Under the pieces are notes generated by a model. The model did not search any database, had not been told where the DNA came from, and was given only the letters and a program-made list of their open reading frames with translations. From Mesonia ostreae (GTDB taxonomy: Bacteria; Bacteroidota; Bacteroidia; Flavobacteriales; Flavobacteriaceae): DNA of 64,000 nt. Both the position numbers and the translations under genes were made by a program. The DNA lies in NCBI RefSeq assembly GCF_031845265.1, contig NZ_JAVRBG010000002.1:186001-250000 (forward strand). The letters run 5' to 3'. Positions 53,293 to 62,228 of this stretch are shown piece by piece. The stretch's first letter is position 1; the number at the start of each line of letters is the position of its first letter.

Positions 53293-54003
53293 ATGAAAAA
53301 AATAATACACCTTTCTCACACGCGAGGGGGAAGCCAACCACGGTTGGTTAAAAAGTTACCACAGTTTTAGTTTTGCAAACTATTTTAATCCAGAGCGAAT
53401 GAACTTTGGCAAATTACGTGTGCTCAATGATGATGAGGTAAGTGCTGGAAGAGGTTTTGGAAAACATCCGCATCAAAATATGGAGATTATTTCCATTCCG
53501 CTTTCAGGAGATTTAGAACATCAAGATGATATGGGAAACACGACCTTAATTCAACAGGGAGATATACAAGTGATGAGTGCGGGTACGGGAGTATTGCATA
53601 GCGAGTATAATAAAAACTCAGACAAAAAGGTTAAGTTTCTTCAAATTTGGGTGATTCCTAATGTAGAAAATGTGAGTCCCGGGCTACCATCAAATCTCAA
53701 CCTTAGATTTAAAAAAGGAGAATGAATTGTATCAAATTCTATCTCCTAACAAAGAAGATTCTGGAGTTTGGATTTATCAAGATGCTTGGTTTTTTATGGG
53801 AGATTTTTCTCGGGGAAGCTTCTCTGACTTACAAGCTGAAAGACAAAAATAATGGAGTTTATATATTTGTTTTAAAAGGAAACTTGCAAGTTGCAAGTGA
53901 AAAAATAAATGCTAGAGATGCTATAGGAATTTGGGAAACCAAAGAGTTTTATTTTACAGCGCAGGAAGACAGTCAAATCTAATTTATGGAAGTTCCTATG
54001 TAG
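53293..54003 (+). pseudogene. Pirin-family gene, frameshifted
   Basis: ATG 53293 begins MKKIIHLSHTRGGSQ, matching the start of short pirins, but breaks into other frames. The best piece, 53399-53725, has MNFGKLRVLNDDEVSAGRGF and HPHQNMEIISIPLSGDLEHQ. Further pieces carry LSPNKEDSGVWIYQDAW and NARDAIGIWETKEF. The gene ends at about TAG 54001-54003 after MEVPM. At least three indels are needed to restore one frame. Order and spacing equal those of the intact pirin at 18474-19193. Confidence 0.85.
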
Positions 54004-54024
54004 CAAAAAATCTAATTGTGGGAT

Positions 54025-54608
54025 TTATTTGGGTTGAAGTTGTAGAAATAGTTCACGGTTTTTCCTTTTCGGAATTGAATTGTAGGCAGTTTCAAAAGTG
54101 AGGATATGAAATAGAGGTTCAAAATAGCTGAGGTATTCTTTTTTAGTTCCTCCAAAGGGCGGATTCTCGCCAGGAAGTTCATCTTCAAATAAGAGTCCTA
54201 CAAGTTTTCCGTTGGGTTGGTGCAATTGCTGCATTTTTTCCGCATAAGCGCTACGAAAAGATTTAGGAAGCGCGCAAAAGAAAGTTTGCTCTAGAATTAG
54301 GTCAAATTACCTTCCATCTTAAAGAAATCGATGTGTAAAAGTTGATTCTTAGGAAAGTTTGGAACTCTGTTTTTAATGTTCTGTAAGGGAGAGGAAGCAA
54401 AATCGGCTACATATACGTTTTTAAATCCATTAAGGAAAAGATATTCTGCTTCGTAAGAATTTCCTGCACCGGGAATTAATATCCTTATAGATTTGTCTTC
54501 TAATTGATCGATATAAGCTTTTAAAGGGTAAGAAATCTCGCCTAAATCCCAGCCTGTTTGCTTCTTTTGATACCGATTTTCCCAATAATTAGATGAAGAA
54601 TTATGCAT
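54025..54608 (-). pseudogene. TPMT-family methyltransferase gene with a single frameshift
   Basis: The first part, 54608 to 54297, gives the SAM-binding domain of thiopurine-methyltransferase-like enzymes (YWENRYQKKQTGWDLGEIS, ILIPGAGNSYEAEYLF). At about 54300 one base appears to be missing in GGTAATTTGACC. The next frame continues FDLILEQTFFCALPKSFRSA and finishes as the 69-residue C-terminal piece (GLLFEDELPGENPPFGGTKK). The total is about 194 codons, normal for the family. All else is intact, so the loss is recent or a sequence error. Confidence 0.85.
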
Positions 54609-54845
54609 AATTTTTTATACTAAATTTTAATTGTAAAGTATGTAAATTTTATTGGGTAAAACAAACCCGCCAAAAATCTTCTTGAACTTTTTTATGACAT
54701 TATAGATAAGTTATGGCTTGGATAATCTCTGCAAAAATAAATGTTAAGAACGAATTGAGTTTCTAACTTTATTTCTAGATAGATTGAATTTTGAGAAAAA
54801 TGAAATTTTTTGGTATGAAATTTGCCTAAAATATTCTATATTGGA

Positions 54846-54983
54846 TGCTTTTAAAAGTCGTAAAACTTTTAAAGCACTAGTTTTATAATTAAGTTGTGTA
54901 TTTAATTAGACTGTTATTATCTACCCCCAATAACCGTTTTGTACACAGTAGAGTCCTTTTTCTTTTTAGAAAAAGGGCTTTTT
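54846..54983 (+). ncRNA. Candidate small RNA or leader ending in a terminator
   Basis: A 5' hairpin (TGCTTTTAAAAGT / ACTTTTAAAGCA, 54846-54876) and, about 80 bases on, a terminator CCTTTTTCT-TTTT-AGAAAAAGG followed by GCTTTTTTT (to about 54983). The upstream gene reads the other way, so this plus-strand terminator must end a transcript that begins in the gap. It could be a small RNA or an attenuated leader of the Gre factor. I cannot place it in a known RNA family. Confidence 0.45.
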
Positions 54984-55051
54984 TTGCTCTATAACAATTT
55001 GTTGTGATAAAAGTTTTTAAAAATTCATTAATTTCCTAAAAATTTCAGATT

Positions 55052-55546
55052 ATGAGTAGAGGTTTTGTGAAAGAAGAAGATCAAGAAGAAGCTCCTTTAA
55101 TTCCGCCAAGAGCTGCATTGCCCATGGGTGTCACCAATTATGTAACCCAAAATGGTAAAGATGCTTTGTTGCAAGAACGAAAAAACTTGGAAGAAACACG
55201 ATCAAAAATAGATCTTAAAGATGAGCAAGCAAAGCGTAGAGAGCAGGCGGTGGTAGATGGAAAACTTCAGCTCTTACAAGAGCGTATTGCCTCTGCTAGA
55301 GTCATCTCCTTAGAAAAACAGCCTCAAGATGAAGTGCGTTTTGGTGCGAAAGTTGAATTTATTTTGAATAAGGCGAAACAAAAATTTCAAATTGTTGGCG
55401 TAGATGAAGCCGATGTAAAGAATAAAAAAATTAGTTTTACCGCGCCCATCGCAAAAGCACTAATGGGAGCCAAAGTAAACGAAAAAGTAGATTTTAAATT
55501 AGGAGCAGATTCTAAAAGGATTAAGGTTTTGGCGATTGCATATTAA
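55052..55546 (+). CDS. GreA/GreB-family transcript cleavage factor-like protein
   Basis: A 164-residue protein with an N-terminal coiled coil (about 35-75: GKDALLQERKNLEETRSKID) and a C-terminal FKBP-like domain (about 90-164, ending GADSKRIKVLAI). It resembles Gre factors that rescue backtracked RNA polymerase. The first 25 residues (FVKEEDQEEAPLIPPRAALP) match the GreB-type start. An unlinked small gene: a methyltransferase follows after 36 bases. Confidence 0.82.
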   Translation: MSRGFVKEEDQEEAPLIPPRAALPMGVTNYVTQNGKDALLQERKNLEETRSKIDLKDEQAKRREQAVVDGKLQLLQERIASARVISLEKQPQDEVRFGAKVEFILNKAKQKFQIVGVDEADVKNKKISFTAPIAKALMGAKVNEKVDFKLGADSKRIKVLAIAY

Positions 55547-55582
55547 AACTTTTTGGCATTTTTGTGTTAAGTATAAAATTTA

Positions 55583-56047
55583 ATGAAAGTAGATAATTTA
55601 GAACAAGGTTTTTTTGGTATAGGAATACAAAACGGAAAAACGCCAGAAAATCTAGGCGTTTTATGGCGAACAGCTCAAAATTTGGGCGCGAGTTTTATCT
55701 ACACTATAGGAAACCGTTATTCCAAACAAGCTTCAGATACGCACAAAGCTGTTGGCGCCATGCCTTATTTTCATTACGATACATTTGATGATTTTTACAA
55801 GCATCTTCCCAAGGGAGCTCTATTAATTGGAGTAGAATTAACCGATGAAGCTGAAGCTTTAGAAAAATTTGATCATCCCAGAAGAGGTGTTTATTTATTG
55901 GGAGCAGAAGACCATGGCTTATCCAAACAAGCCATTGAAAAGTCTCATAAACTAGTTAAGTTTTCTTCCGCGTTAAGCTTAAATGTCTCCGTTGCCGGAA
56001 GTATTGTGATGTATGATCGCAATACAAAAGGAACGGTAATTTATTGA
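55583..56047 (+). CDS. SPOUT-family RNA 2'-O-methyltransferase (TrmH-like)
   Basis: A 154-residue knotted methyltransferase with the three SpoU motifs: NLGVLWRTAQNLGA (motif 1), YLLGAEDHGLSKQ (motif 2) and ALSLNVSVAGSIVMYDR (motif 3). The TrmL/TrmH-type reaction methylates a ribose in tRNA or rRNA; the target cannot be told. The end overlaps the 3' end of the broken neighbour on the other strand by 7 bases. Confidence 0.88.
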   Translation: MKVDNLEQGFFGIGIQNGKTPENLGVLWRTAQNLGASFIYTIGNRYSKQASDTHKAVGAMPYFHYDTFDDFYKHLPKGALLIGVELTDEAEALEKFDHPRRGVYLLGAEDHGLSKQAIEKSHKLVKFSSALSLNVSVAGSIVMYDRNTKGTVIY

Positions 56048-57279
56048 TCTAGATTTGCTTTTATTTTTTCAATTGCATTTTGAATCGATTTTTCGGGTTC
56101 AATGATATTGCTAGCGCCCCAGAAATTTTCATCTTTAAAGCCCGAAACATCATCTGCCATAACGATAGAAGGTTTGATGTAATTGGCTTTTTTTAAATCT
56201 TTATTTTCCAATTCTTCCCTTTTGGTTACCATCATTTCGTTGGTGAGCGTAAATCTAGAATTAAATAATTTCTTTTTCCAATTCACTACAAATTCTAACT
56301 TGGCATTGCTGTGACCATAATACCATTTTCCATCTTTCTCAAAATAATCTACGTGGTATTCAATTTTTTCTGGATATACTTTTACGCTTCCAGGTTTTTT
56401 AACTACAAACATTCTGGAAGCTAATTTTCGGTTTTCAATGTTCAAATTATAATCGGCTTTTAATAAAGTTAAGGTAGCTGCATCGATGTACAAAGTGCCG
56501 TTATACCAAGCATTTCCTTTGGTATTCTCCTCAAAACCAATTCTATGCACATACCTATTGTTGATGCTGGTTGGGTTTTCTAACGAAAAGGTATAATCCA
56601 AAAACTGTTCATCTTCAAAGATAAATTCAGGATATTCCATTACATCCAAGTATAGAGAACTATACGGGCCACCTCTTAATTTTAAACTAAGGTGTCTAGC
56701 CGAGAATAATCGGTGCTTTTTCTCGCTTTTAAAATTGAAATTTTATCTCTTTTATTGGAAGAGTAAGACTCTTTATGAATTTTTACCACTGCTTCAGATA
56801 AGGAAACATTTCTTCTACCTTTCTGAATAGTTTATCTATAAAAGCCGCTCATGACTACGGAATGATTAATGTAATTTTCTTCTCGTTGAGAAAAGCATTC
56901 TTTCACTAGAGATTTAGCGTCTTTTACTTGATATAAATTAATTTGAGAAAGTTTTTCTGAAGACTCTGTCAAGTAAATCAAAGTTCTTCCTAGATCAAAA
57001 TTTCTTAAATGAAGAGATTTACTTTCGTAACCCAAATAAGAAGTGGTGATGATAGCATTTGTCAAATCTGCTGGAATTTTTAGAATAAATTCTCCTTCTT
57101 TATTGGTGATTGTAGAAAATCCTGATTTTCAACTTCAATTTTTGCAGAAACTATGGGTTCTTGCGTCTGTTCGTTTATCACAAGTCCTTTGTAAGAAGTA
57201 TATTTCTCTTGTGCCGAAATGCTAAAGCTTACTAAAAAAATTAGGATCGCAATAAGGGAAAATAGAGCTTTGTCTTCAT
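56041..57279 (-). pseudogene. Carboxypeptidase-regulatory-like domain protein, decayed
   Basis: Beginning near ATG 57279, pieces in different frames give a signal peptide (LIAILIFLVSFSISAQ) and the start of a CarboxypepD_reg-like domain (YKGLVINEQTQEPIVSAKIE). After a shift come NKEGEFILKIPADLTNAI and NHSVVMSGFYR, then an in-frame TAA (56832-56834), then TIQKGRRNVSLSEAVVKIHK onward to the end. The 3' 202 codons are clean. Two frameshifts and one stop inactivate a protein of about 410 residues, common in Flavobacteriaceae. Confidence 0.82.
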
Positions 57280-57437
57280 GGCTTTTGAGTTATGGGGTTT
57301 GCTATACAAGATATTGAAAATTAGCGATTTATAAAAGTTAAATTTTTTCTGAGGAATTCTTAACATTTAATAATTTAAGTTTAAAGAGAACTTAACAGCC
57401 ATTAAGATGTAATCTGCCTAACTTTAAAATAAAAACT

Positions 57438-58436
57438 ATGAATCAAGAAATCATTTTAAAAAGTAGACCTAAAGGAAAACCTGCCAATTCAGATTTTGAA
57501 ATCAATGAAATTGATGAGCCTCAATTAAAGAATGGGGAAGTTTTGTTAGAAACGCAATACATTTCCGTAGACCCTTATTTGAGAGGGAGAATGAGAGATC
57601 AAAAATCTTATGTAGAACAATTTAAACTGAATGAACCCTTAAGTTCTGCTCTAGTGGTAAAAGTATTAGAGTCAAAAAATGATTCTTTAAAAGAAGGCGA
57701 CTATTTAACGGGAATGCTTCCTTGGAAAAAAAGACAAGTTAGTGATGCTACAGAATTAAGAAAAGTAGAAGAAGGGGAAGTTCCTCTTTCGGCTTACTTA
57801 GGGATTTTAGGAATGACAGGTTTAACCGCTTATTTCGGACTTATACATATTGGCGAGCCTAAAAAAGGAGAAACCATTGTGGTGTCTGGCGCAGCTGGTG
57901 CCGTTGGAAGTACGGTAGGACAAATTGCTAAAATTAAAGGTTTAAAAACCATTGGAATTGCGGGTAGCGAGGAAAAAATTGAAATGATAAAAAGTCAATT
58001 TGGGTATGACGTGGGCATCAACTACAAAACGACCACAGATATGAATAAGGCGATTAAAGAAGCTGCTCCAAATGGGGTCGACGTTTATTATGATAATGTG
58101 GGAGGTGAAGTCTCTGACGGAGTTTTAGCGAACATCAATCAATTTGCGCGGGTCATTAATTGCGGAGCTATTTCTTTATACAACGATACTGAAACCCCTA
58201 CAGGACCTAGAGTAGAGCCGTTATTGATAAAAAACAGTGCAAAAATGCAAGGTTTTATTGTGAGTAATTATGAAAATCAATTTGACGAAGGAATTAAGCA
58301 ATTGGCAAGTTGGTTAAAAGAAGGCAAATTAAAATTTGAAGAGACTTTTGTAGACGGTTTTGAAAATACACCACAAGCATTTATAGATCTTTTTGATGGA
58401 AAGAATAAAGGGAAAATGGTGGTTAGAATGAAGTAA
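57438..58436 (+). CDS. NADP-dependent alkenal/enone reductase (MDR family)
   Basis: A 332-residue medium-chain reductase without zinc ligands. Signatures are SVDPYLRGRMRD near residue 50, GMTGLTAYFGLIHIGEPKKG, and the NADP-binding loop VVSGAAGAVGSTVGQIAK followed by IAGSEEK. It belongs to the leukotriene-B4-dehydrogenase / curcumin-reductase-like group, which reduces alpha,beta-unsaturated carbonyls. A terminator follows, so it is monocistronic. Confidence 0.92.
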   Translation: MNQEIILKSRPKGKPANSDFEINEIDEPQLKNGEVLLETQYISVDPYLRGRMRDQKSYVEQFKLNEPLSSALVVKVLESKNDSLKEGDYLTGMLPWKKRQVSDATELRKVEEGEVPLSAYLGILGMTGLTAYFGLIHIGEPKKGETIVVSGAAGAVGSTVGQIAKIKGLKTIGIAGSEEKIEMIKSQFGYDVGINYKTTTDMNKAIKEAAPNGVDVYYDNVGGEVSDGVLANINQFARVINCGAISLYNDTETPTGPRVEPLLIKNSAKMQGFIVSNYENQFDEGIKQLASWLKEGKLKFEETFVDGFENTPQAFIDLFDGKNKGKMVVRMK

Positions 58437-58492
58437 TCACTTAAGCATTTTGAATCTTTGCCTATTGATAAGATTAGAAAAATATAGTAATT

Positions 58493-58530
58493 AAAGACCC
58501 CGTAGGTTTCAAGAGCCTATGGGGTCTTTT
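58493..58530 (+). terminator. Terminator after the enone reductase
   Basis: AAAGACCCCGTAGG / CCTATGGGGTCTTTT: a 14-bp stem with one mismatch, a loop of about 9 bases and a T run. Confidence 0.85.
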
Positions 58531-58669
58531 GTAAATAATGAGTTTGTTTTAAAAATTAGAAAATTAATGTTTTAGTTTTCCTATTTCTGTTTACAGCTAT
58601 TCATAGCATTTTAATTAACAATTGTTGACCAGTATTTTAGGATTAAAAAAAGACCTTTGAAAAAAAAAC

Positions 58670-59152
58670 ATGAGCAAGTTTCATACCTATCAAATAGCTA
58701 GTTCTAGTGGTGAAAAAATCAATTTTAAGGATTTTAAGAATAAAGTAGTGCTTATAGTAAATACCGCGACTAAATGCGGATTAGCATCCCAGTTTAAAGA
58801 ATTGGAAAGTCTTCACCAAAAATATAAAGATCAAGGCTTAGTAGTAATCGGTTTTCCTTGCAATCAATTTATGGGACAAGAACCGGTGATTAACGAAGAA
58901 ATGCAATCTGCTTGTGAGCTTAATTTCGGAGTTACTTTTTCGTTAACAGAGAAAATAAATGTTAATGGAAAAAACACTCATCCTATCTTTAACTATCTAA
59001 AAAGTCACCTTGACGGATTCTTAACCAGTAAAATCAAATGGAATTTTACCAAATTTTTAGTAGATAAGAATGGTAAACCTTTTAAAAGGTTCACTTCCGC
59101 AACATCTCCCAAAAAAATGCAAAAAGATATTGAAAGGCTTTTAAAAATGTAA
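58670..59152 (+). CDS. Glutathione peroxidase-like thiol peroxidase
   Basis: A 160-residue Cys-type peroxidase of the GPx family. The catalytic Cys36 is in NTATKCGLASQF where mammalian enzymes have selenocysteine. Cys63 is in FPCNQFMGQEP and Trp124-Asn125 in KWNFTKFLVD. Bacterial members usually use thioredoxin. No signal peptide. Confidence 0.93.
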   Translation: MSKFHTYQIASSSGEKINFKDFKNKVVLIVNTATKCGLASQFKELESLHQKYKDQGLVVIGFPCNQFMGQEPVINEEMQSACELNFGVTFSLTEKINVNGKNTHPIFNYLKSHLDGFLTSKIKWNFTKFLVDKNGKPFKRFTSATSPKKMQKDIERLLKM

Positions 59153-59210
59153 ATTTTTTATTTTTAAAACTAAGACATTGCTTGTATATTCGGCGTAAAA
59201 TTAAATTATC

Positions 59211-59873
59211 GTGCTAAAAGCTGTTTTGTTTGATATGGATGGGGTGATTGTAGATACAGAACCTCTTCACCATAAAGCCTATTTTGGGATGTTTGATCAT
59301 TATCAAATAGAAGTTTCAGAAGAACAATACCAAAGCTTTACGGGACAATCTACTATAAATGTTTGTAAGCAGTTGTGTGCGTTTTTTGAACTTCCTAATC
59401 CGCCGAAAGACTTGGTAGATAAGAAAAGATCTATTTTTAAAAAGCTTTTTAAAAGCGACCCAGATTTAGATTTAATTGTGGGCGTTCGCGAGTTGATTCA
59501 AAATTACCACGAAGCAGGATTGACCTTAGTTTTGGCATCTTCAGCTTCTATGGGGACTATCAATAGCGTTTTTGAACGTTTTAATTTAGATCAGTATTTC
59601 GTAGACAAATTAAGTGGAGCCGATTTAGAAGCTTCAAAACCGCATCCAGAAATTTTCCAAAAAGCGGCGCAATCTTCGGGATTTCCTATAGAGAACTGTA
59701 TGGTTATAGAAGATTCTACCAGCGGCATACAAGCCGCAAAAGCAGCGCATATTTATTGTGTGGCGTTTAAAAGTCCGCATTCTAAAAATCAAGATTATTC
59801 AAAAGCAGATAAGGTTATCAGTAACTTTGAAGAAATACATTACCCAAAAATCAATCAATTTTTTATTAATTAA
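59211..59873 (+). CDS. HAD-superfamily phosphatase/mutase (beta-phosphoglucomutase-like)
   Basis: A 220-residue HAD hydrolase, subfamily IA with cap. It has motif I LFDMDGVIVDTEPLHHK (Asp8, Asp10), motif II LASSASM, and the motif III/IV region KPHPEIFQKAAQ and VIEDSTSGIQAAKAA. Similar to beta-phosphoglucomutases and 2-deoxyglucose-6-phosphatases; the substrate is not determined. GTG start; the M1 peptidase gene follows 15 bases later. Confidence 0.88.
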   Translation: MLKAVLFDMDGVIVDTEPLHHKAYFGMFDHYQIEVSEEQYQSFTGQSTINVCKQLCAFFELPNPPKDLVDKKRSIFKKLFKSDPDLDLIVGVRELIQNYHEAGLTLVLASSASMGTINSVFERFNLDQYFVDKLSGADLEASKPHPEIFQKAAQSSGFPIENCMVIEDSTSGIQAAKAAHIYCVAFKSPHSKNQDYSKADKVISNFEEIHYPKINQFFIN

Positions 59874-59888
59874 ATAGAGTATAAAAGT

Positions 59889-61820
59889 ATGAGAAATTTT
59901 AAATCCTTCTTTTTCATTTTAACGATGTTATGCTCTTTTGTAACTTGGGCGCAAGTACCAGAAGCAAAAGAGAACAACCAACATAACTTTAAAGATATTA
60001 TGTATCGCCAAGGTTCTGCGTATAGAACGGCTTCTGGTAAACCGGGGTCAGAATATTGGCAAAATAGTGCAAACTATACTATTGAGGTAAGTTTAGACGA
60101 TAAAACCCACATGATAACTGGGAATATTGAAATTGAATACACCAATAATAGTCCAGAGAGTTTAGACTTTATCTGGTTATACCTAGAACAAAATAGATTT
60201 ACAGAAGATTCTCGAGGAATTTTAACCACGCCTATGCAAGGAAATCGTTATAATGGTGATTTGGAAGGAGGATACACGGTATCTAATTTTTCCGCGAAAG
60301 CGAATGGAACAACCTCTAACAAATATCTTATTAACGACACAAGAATGCAGGTATTTTTGGATAAGCCTGTAAAAGCGAATGGAGGAAAAGCAACGGTAAA
60401 AATGGATTTCTCTTATAAAATTCCGGTAGAAGGAATGGATCGTATGGGAAGATTAGACGTAGAGCAAGGTACTATTTATGCGCTAGCGCAATGGTTTCCT
60501 AAAGTAGCGGTCTTTGATGATGTGGTAGGTTGGAATACAGATCCTTATTTGGGAGCAGGAGAGTTTTATGTAGATTACGGTAACTACGATTATAAAATTA
60601 CAGCGCCTTACAATCATACGGTAGTAGGTTCTGGAGTGCTTCAAAATCCTAAAGAGGTGTTGACAAAAAAACAGCTTAAGAGATGGGAAAAAGCACAAAA
60701 AAGTGATGAAACGGTTTATATTATTGAACCAGATGAGGTTGGAAAAAAATCTTCTTTTGTAAAAAATAACGGATCGCTTACGTGGCACTTTAAAATGGAT
60801 AACACTAGAGATGTTGCTTTTGCATCATCACCTGCTTTTATTTGGGATGCTGCTAGGATGAACTTATCTAAAGATAAAACGGGATTGGCGCAATCTGTTT
60901 ATCCAAAAGAAAGCGATGGGCAAGAAGCCTGGTCTAGATCTACAGAGTATACAAAAGCATCTGTAGAGTTTTACTCAAAAAACTATTTTGAATATCCTTA
61001 TGTGAATGCAATTAATGTAGCTGCTGAAGTAGGCGGAATGGAATATCCAGGCGTTAGCTTTTGTAGCTGGAAAAGTAAAGGTTCTTCGCTTTGGGGAGTA
61101 ACAGATCACGAATTTGGTCATAACTGGTTTCCTATGATTGTAGGAAGCAACGAAAGAAGATATGCATGGATGGATGAAGGTTTTAACACCTTTATTAACC
61201 ACTACAGTACATTAGCGTTTAATGATGGGGAATATCCTTCTCGCGTAGGGAGTGTAAGAATTTTAAAGAGTTATTTAACTAATGAGAAGAGAGAGGGTAT
61301 AGATAATTATCCAGATGTTACCAATTTAAGAAACTTAGGTTATACAGCATATTATAAGCCAGCTGCTGGTTTAATTATGTTAAGAGAGTATATTTTAGGA
61401 GAAGAACGTTTTGATTATGCATTTAAATCTTACATAAAAACTTGGGCGTATAAGCACCCACAACCTTCAGACTTTTTCAATCATATGGAAAATGCTACAG
61501 GAGAAGATTTAGCTTGGTTTTGGAAAGGTTGGTTCTACGGAACAGATAATATAGACATTGCTGTAAAAGATGTAGAAAAGAAAGAAAACGGTTACCTAAT
61601 CAAAGTTGAAAAAGTAGCCGAAATTCCCATGCCAGTAAAATTATTGGTTAAGATGAAAGATGGCTCTTCAAAATTAATTGATTTACCAGTAGAGATTTGG
61701 CAAAGAGGAGATACTTGGGAGCACTTTATGGCAACCAATGGAGAAATTAAATCGGTTGAATTTGATCCGCAGAAAAAAGTTTCTGATGTTGATGGATCTA
61801 ACGATAGATGGGAGAAATAA
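59889..61820 (+). CDS. M1-family metallopeptidase
   Basis: A 643-residue secreted or periplasmic zinc peptidase with a signal peptide to about residue 22 (ending TWAQ). The exopeptidase-type motif is GGMEYPG. The zinc site is HEFGH (His407, Glu408, His411) with the third ligand Glu430 in AWMDEGF, a perfect HExxH-x18-E. No T9SS tail is present. Cleaves peptides from the N-terminus. Ends in a strong terminator. Confidence 0.94.
   Translation: MRNFKSFFFILTMLCSFVTWAQVPEAKENNQHNFKDIMYRQGSAYRTASGKPGSEYWQNSANYTIEVSLDDKTHMITGNIEIEYTNNSPESLDFIWLYLEQNRFTEDSRGILTTPMQGNRYNGDLEGGYTVSNFSAKANGTTSNKYLINDTRMQVFLDKPVKANGGKATVKMDFSYKIPVEGMDRMGRLDVEQGTIYALAQWFPKVAVFDDVVGWNTDPYLGAGEFYVDYGNYDYKITAPYNHTVVGSGVLQNPKEVLTKKQLKRWEKAQKSDETVYIIEPDEVGKKSSFVKNNGSLTWHFKMDNTRDVAFASSPAFIWDAARMNLSKDKTGLAQSVYPKESDGQEAWSRSTEYTKASVEFYSKNYFEYPYVNAINVAAEVGGMEYPGVSFCSWKSKGSSLWGVTDHEFGHNWFPMIVGSNERRYAWMDEGFNTFINHYSTLAFNDGEYPSRVGSVRILKSYLTNEKREGIDNYPDVTNLRNLGYTAYYKPAAGLIMLREYILGEERFDYAFKSYIKTWAYKHPQPSDFFNHMENATGEDLAWFWKGWFYGTDNIDIAVKDVEKKENGYLIKVEKVAEIPMPVKLLVKMKDGSSKLIDLPVEIWQRGDTWEHFMATNGEIKSVEFDPQKKVSDVDGSNDRWEK
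60290..60301 (+). repeat. TTCCGCGAAAGC word (in M1 peptidase gene)
   Basis: Exact copy plus a following G, encoding Ser-Ala-Lys-Ala (NFSAKAN) in a surface loop of the N-terminal domain. Confidence 0.8.
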
Positions 61821-61843
61821 CAAAATATTTCTTTAAACCTTAC

Positions 61844-61877
61844 AAAAAAGCTTAGTTGTAAAAGACTAAGCTTTTTT
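61844..61877. terminator. Bidirectional terminator
   Basis: A perfect 13-bp stem AAAAAAGCTTAGT / ACTAAGCTTTTTT with an 8-base loop, between the convergent peptidase and small membrane protein genes. Confidence 0.9.
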
Positions 61878-62107
61878 TATAATTTATATTCATCCCTATA
61901 AGGTACATCTTCATAACCATCTGCAAAGGTTTTTTTTGTGGTGTAATGGTCTTTTAAAACTCTATATACGGTAATAACTAAGAAAATTTGCCCAAGAACG
62001 GTAAGGTAAAATACCCAAGAAAAAGAAAAGTCCATCGCGGCAAAAATAGTAACCGTTAAAAGTATAAATGTGGTTATCGCTAAAAGCGGAAGTCCTAAAT
62101 TGTTCAT
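61877..62107 (-). CDS. Small two-helix membrane protein
   Basis: A 76-residue protein with two hydrophobic helices (LLAITTFILLTVTIFAAMDF and WVFYLTVLGQIFLVITVYRV) and a polar tail ending EDVPYRDEYKL. I do not recognise a named family; similar short proteins are found near era in Flavobacteriaceae as far as I recall. Divergent from era. Confidence 0.7.
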   Translation of the reverse strand: MNNLGLPLLAITTFILLTVTIFAAMDFSFSWVFYLTVLGQIFLVITVYRVLKDHYTTKKTFADGYEDVPYRDEYKL

Positions 62108-62208
62108 TTTTTAATTTTAAATTACATTATAATGACAATATATTATGTTTAAAAAATGGTAAAATTTTCTAAATATTGACAGAGTCAGTAAGTTAACTGA
62201 AGAAATTC

Positions 62209-62216
62209 TATCTTTG
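62209..62216 (+). promoter_or_regulatory. -7 element upstream of era
   Basis: TATCTTTG, an exact match to TAnnTTTG, 13 bases before the start codon. A -33 TTG at a good distance is not evident. Confidence 0.5.
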
Positions 62217-62228
62217 CAATAAAAAAGT

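Noticed and set aside
58670..59152. Selenocysteine at the active site of the glutathione peroxidase.
   Set aside because: The codon is TGC for Cys36, not TGA, and the frame is uninterrupted.
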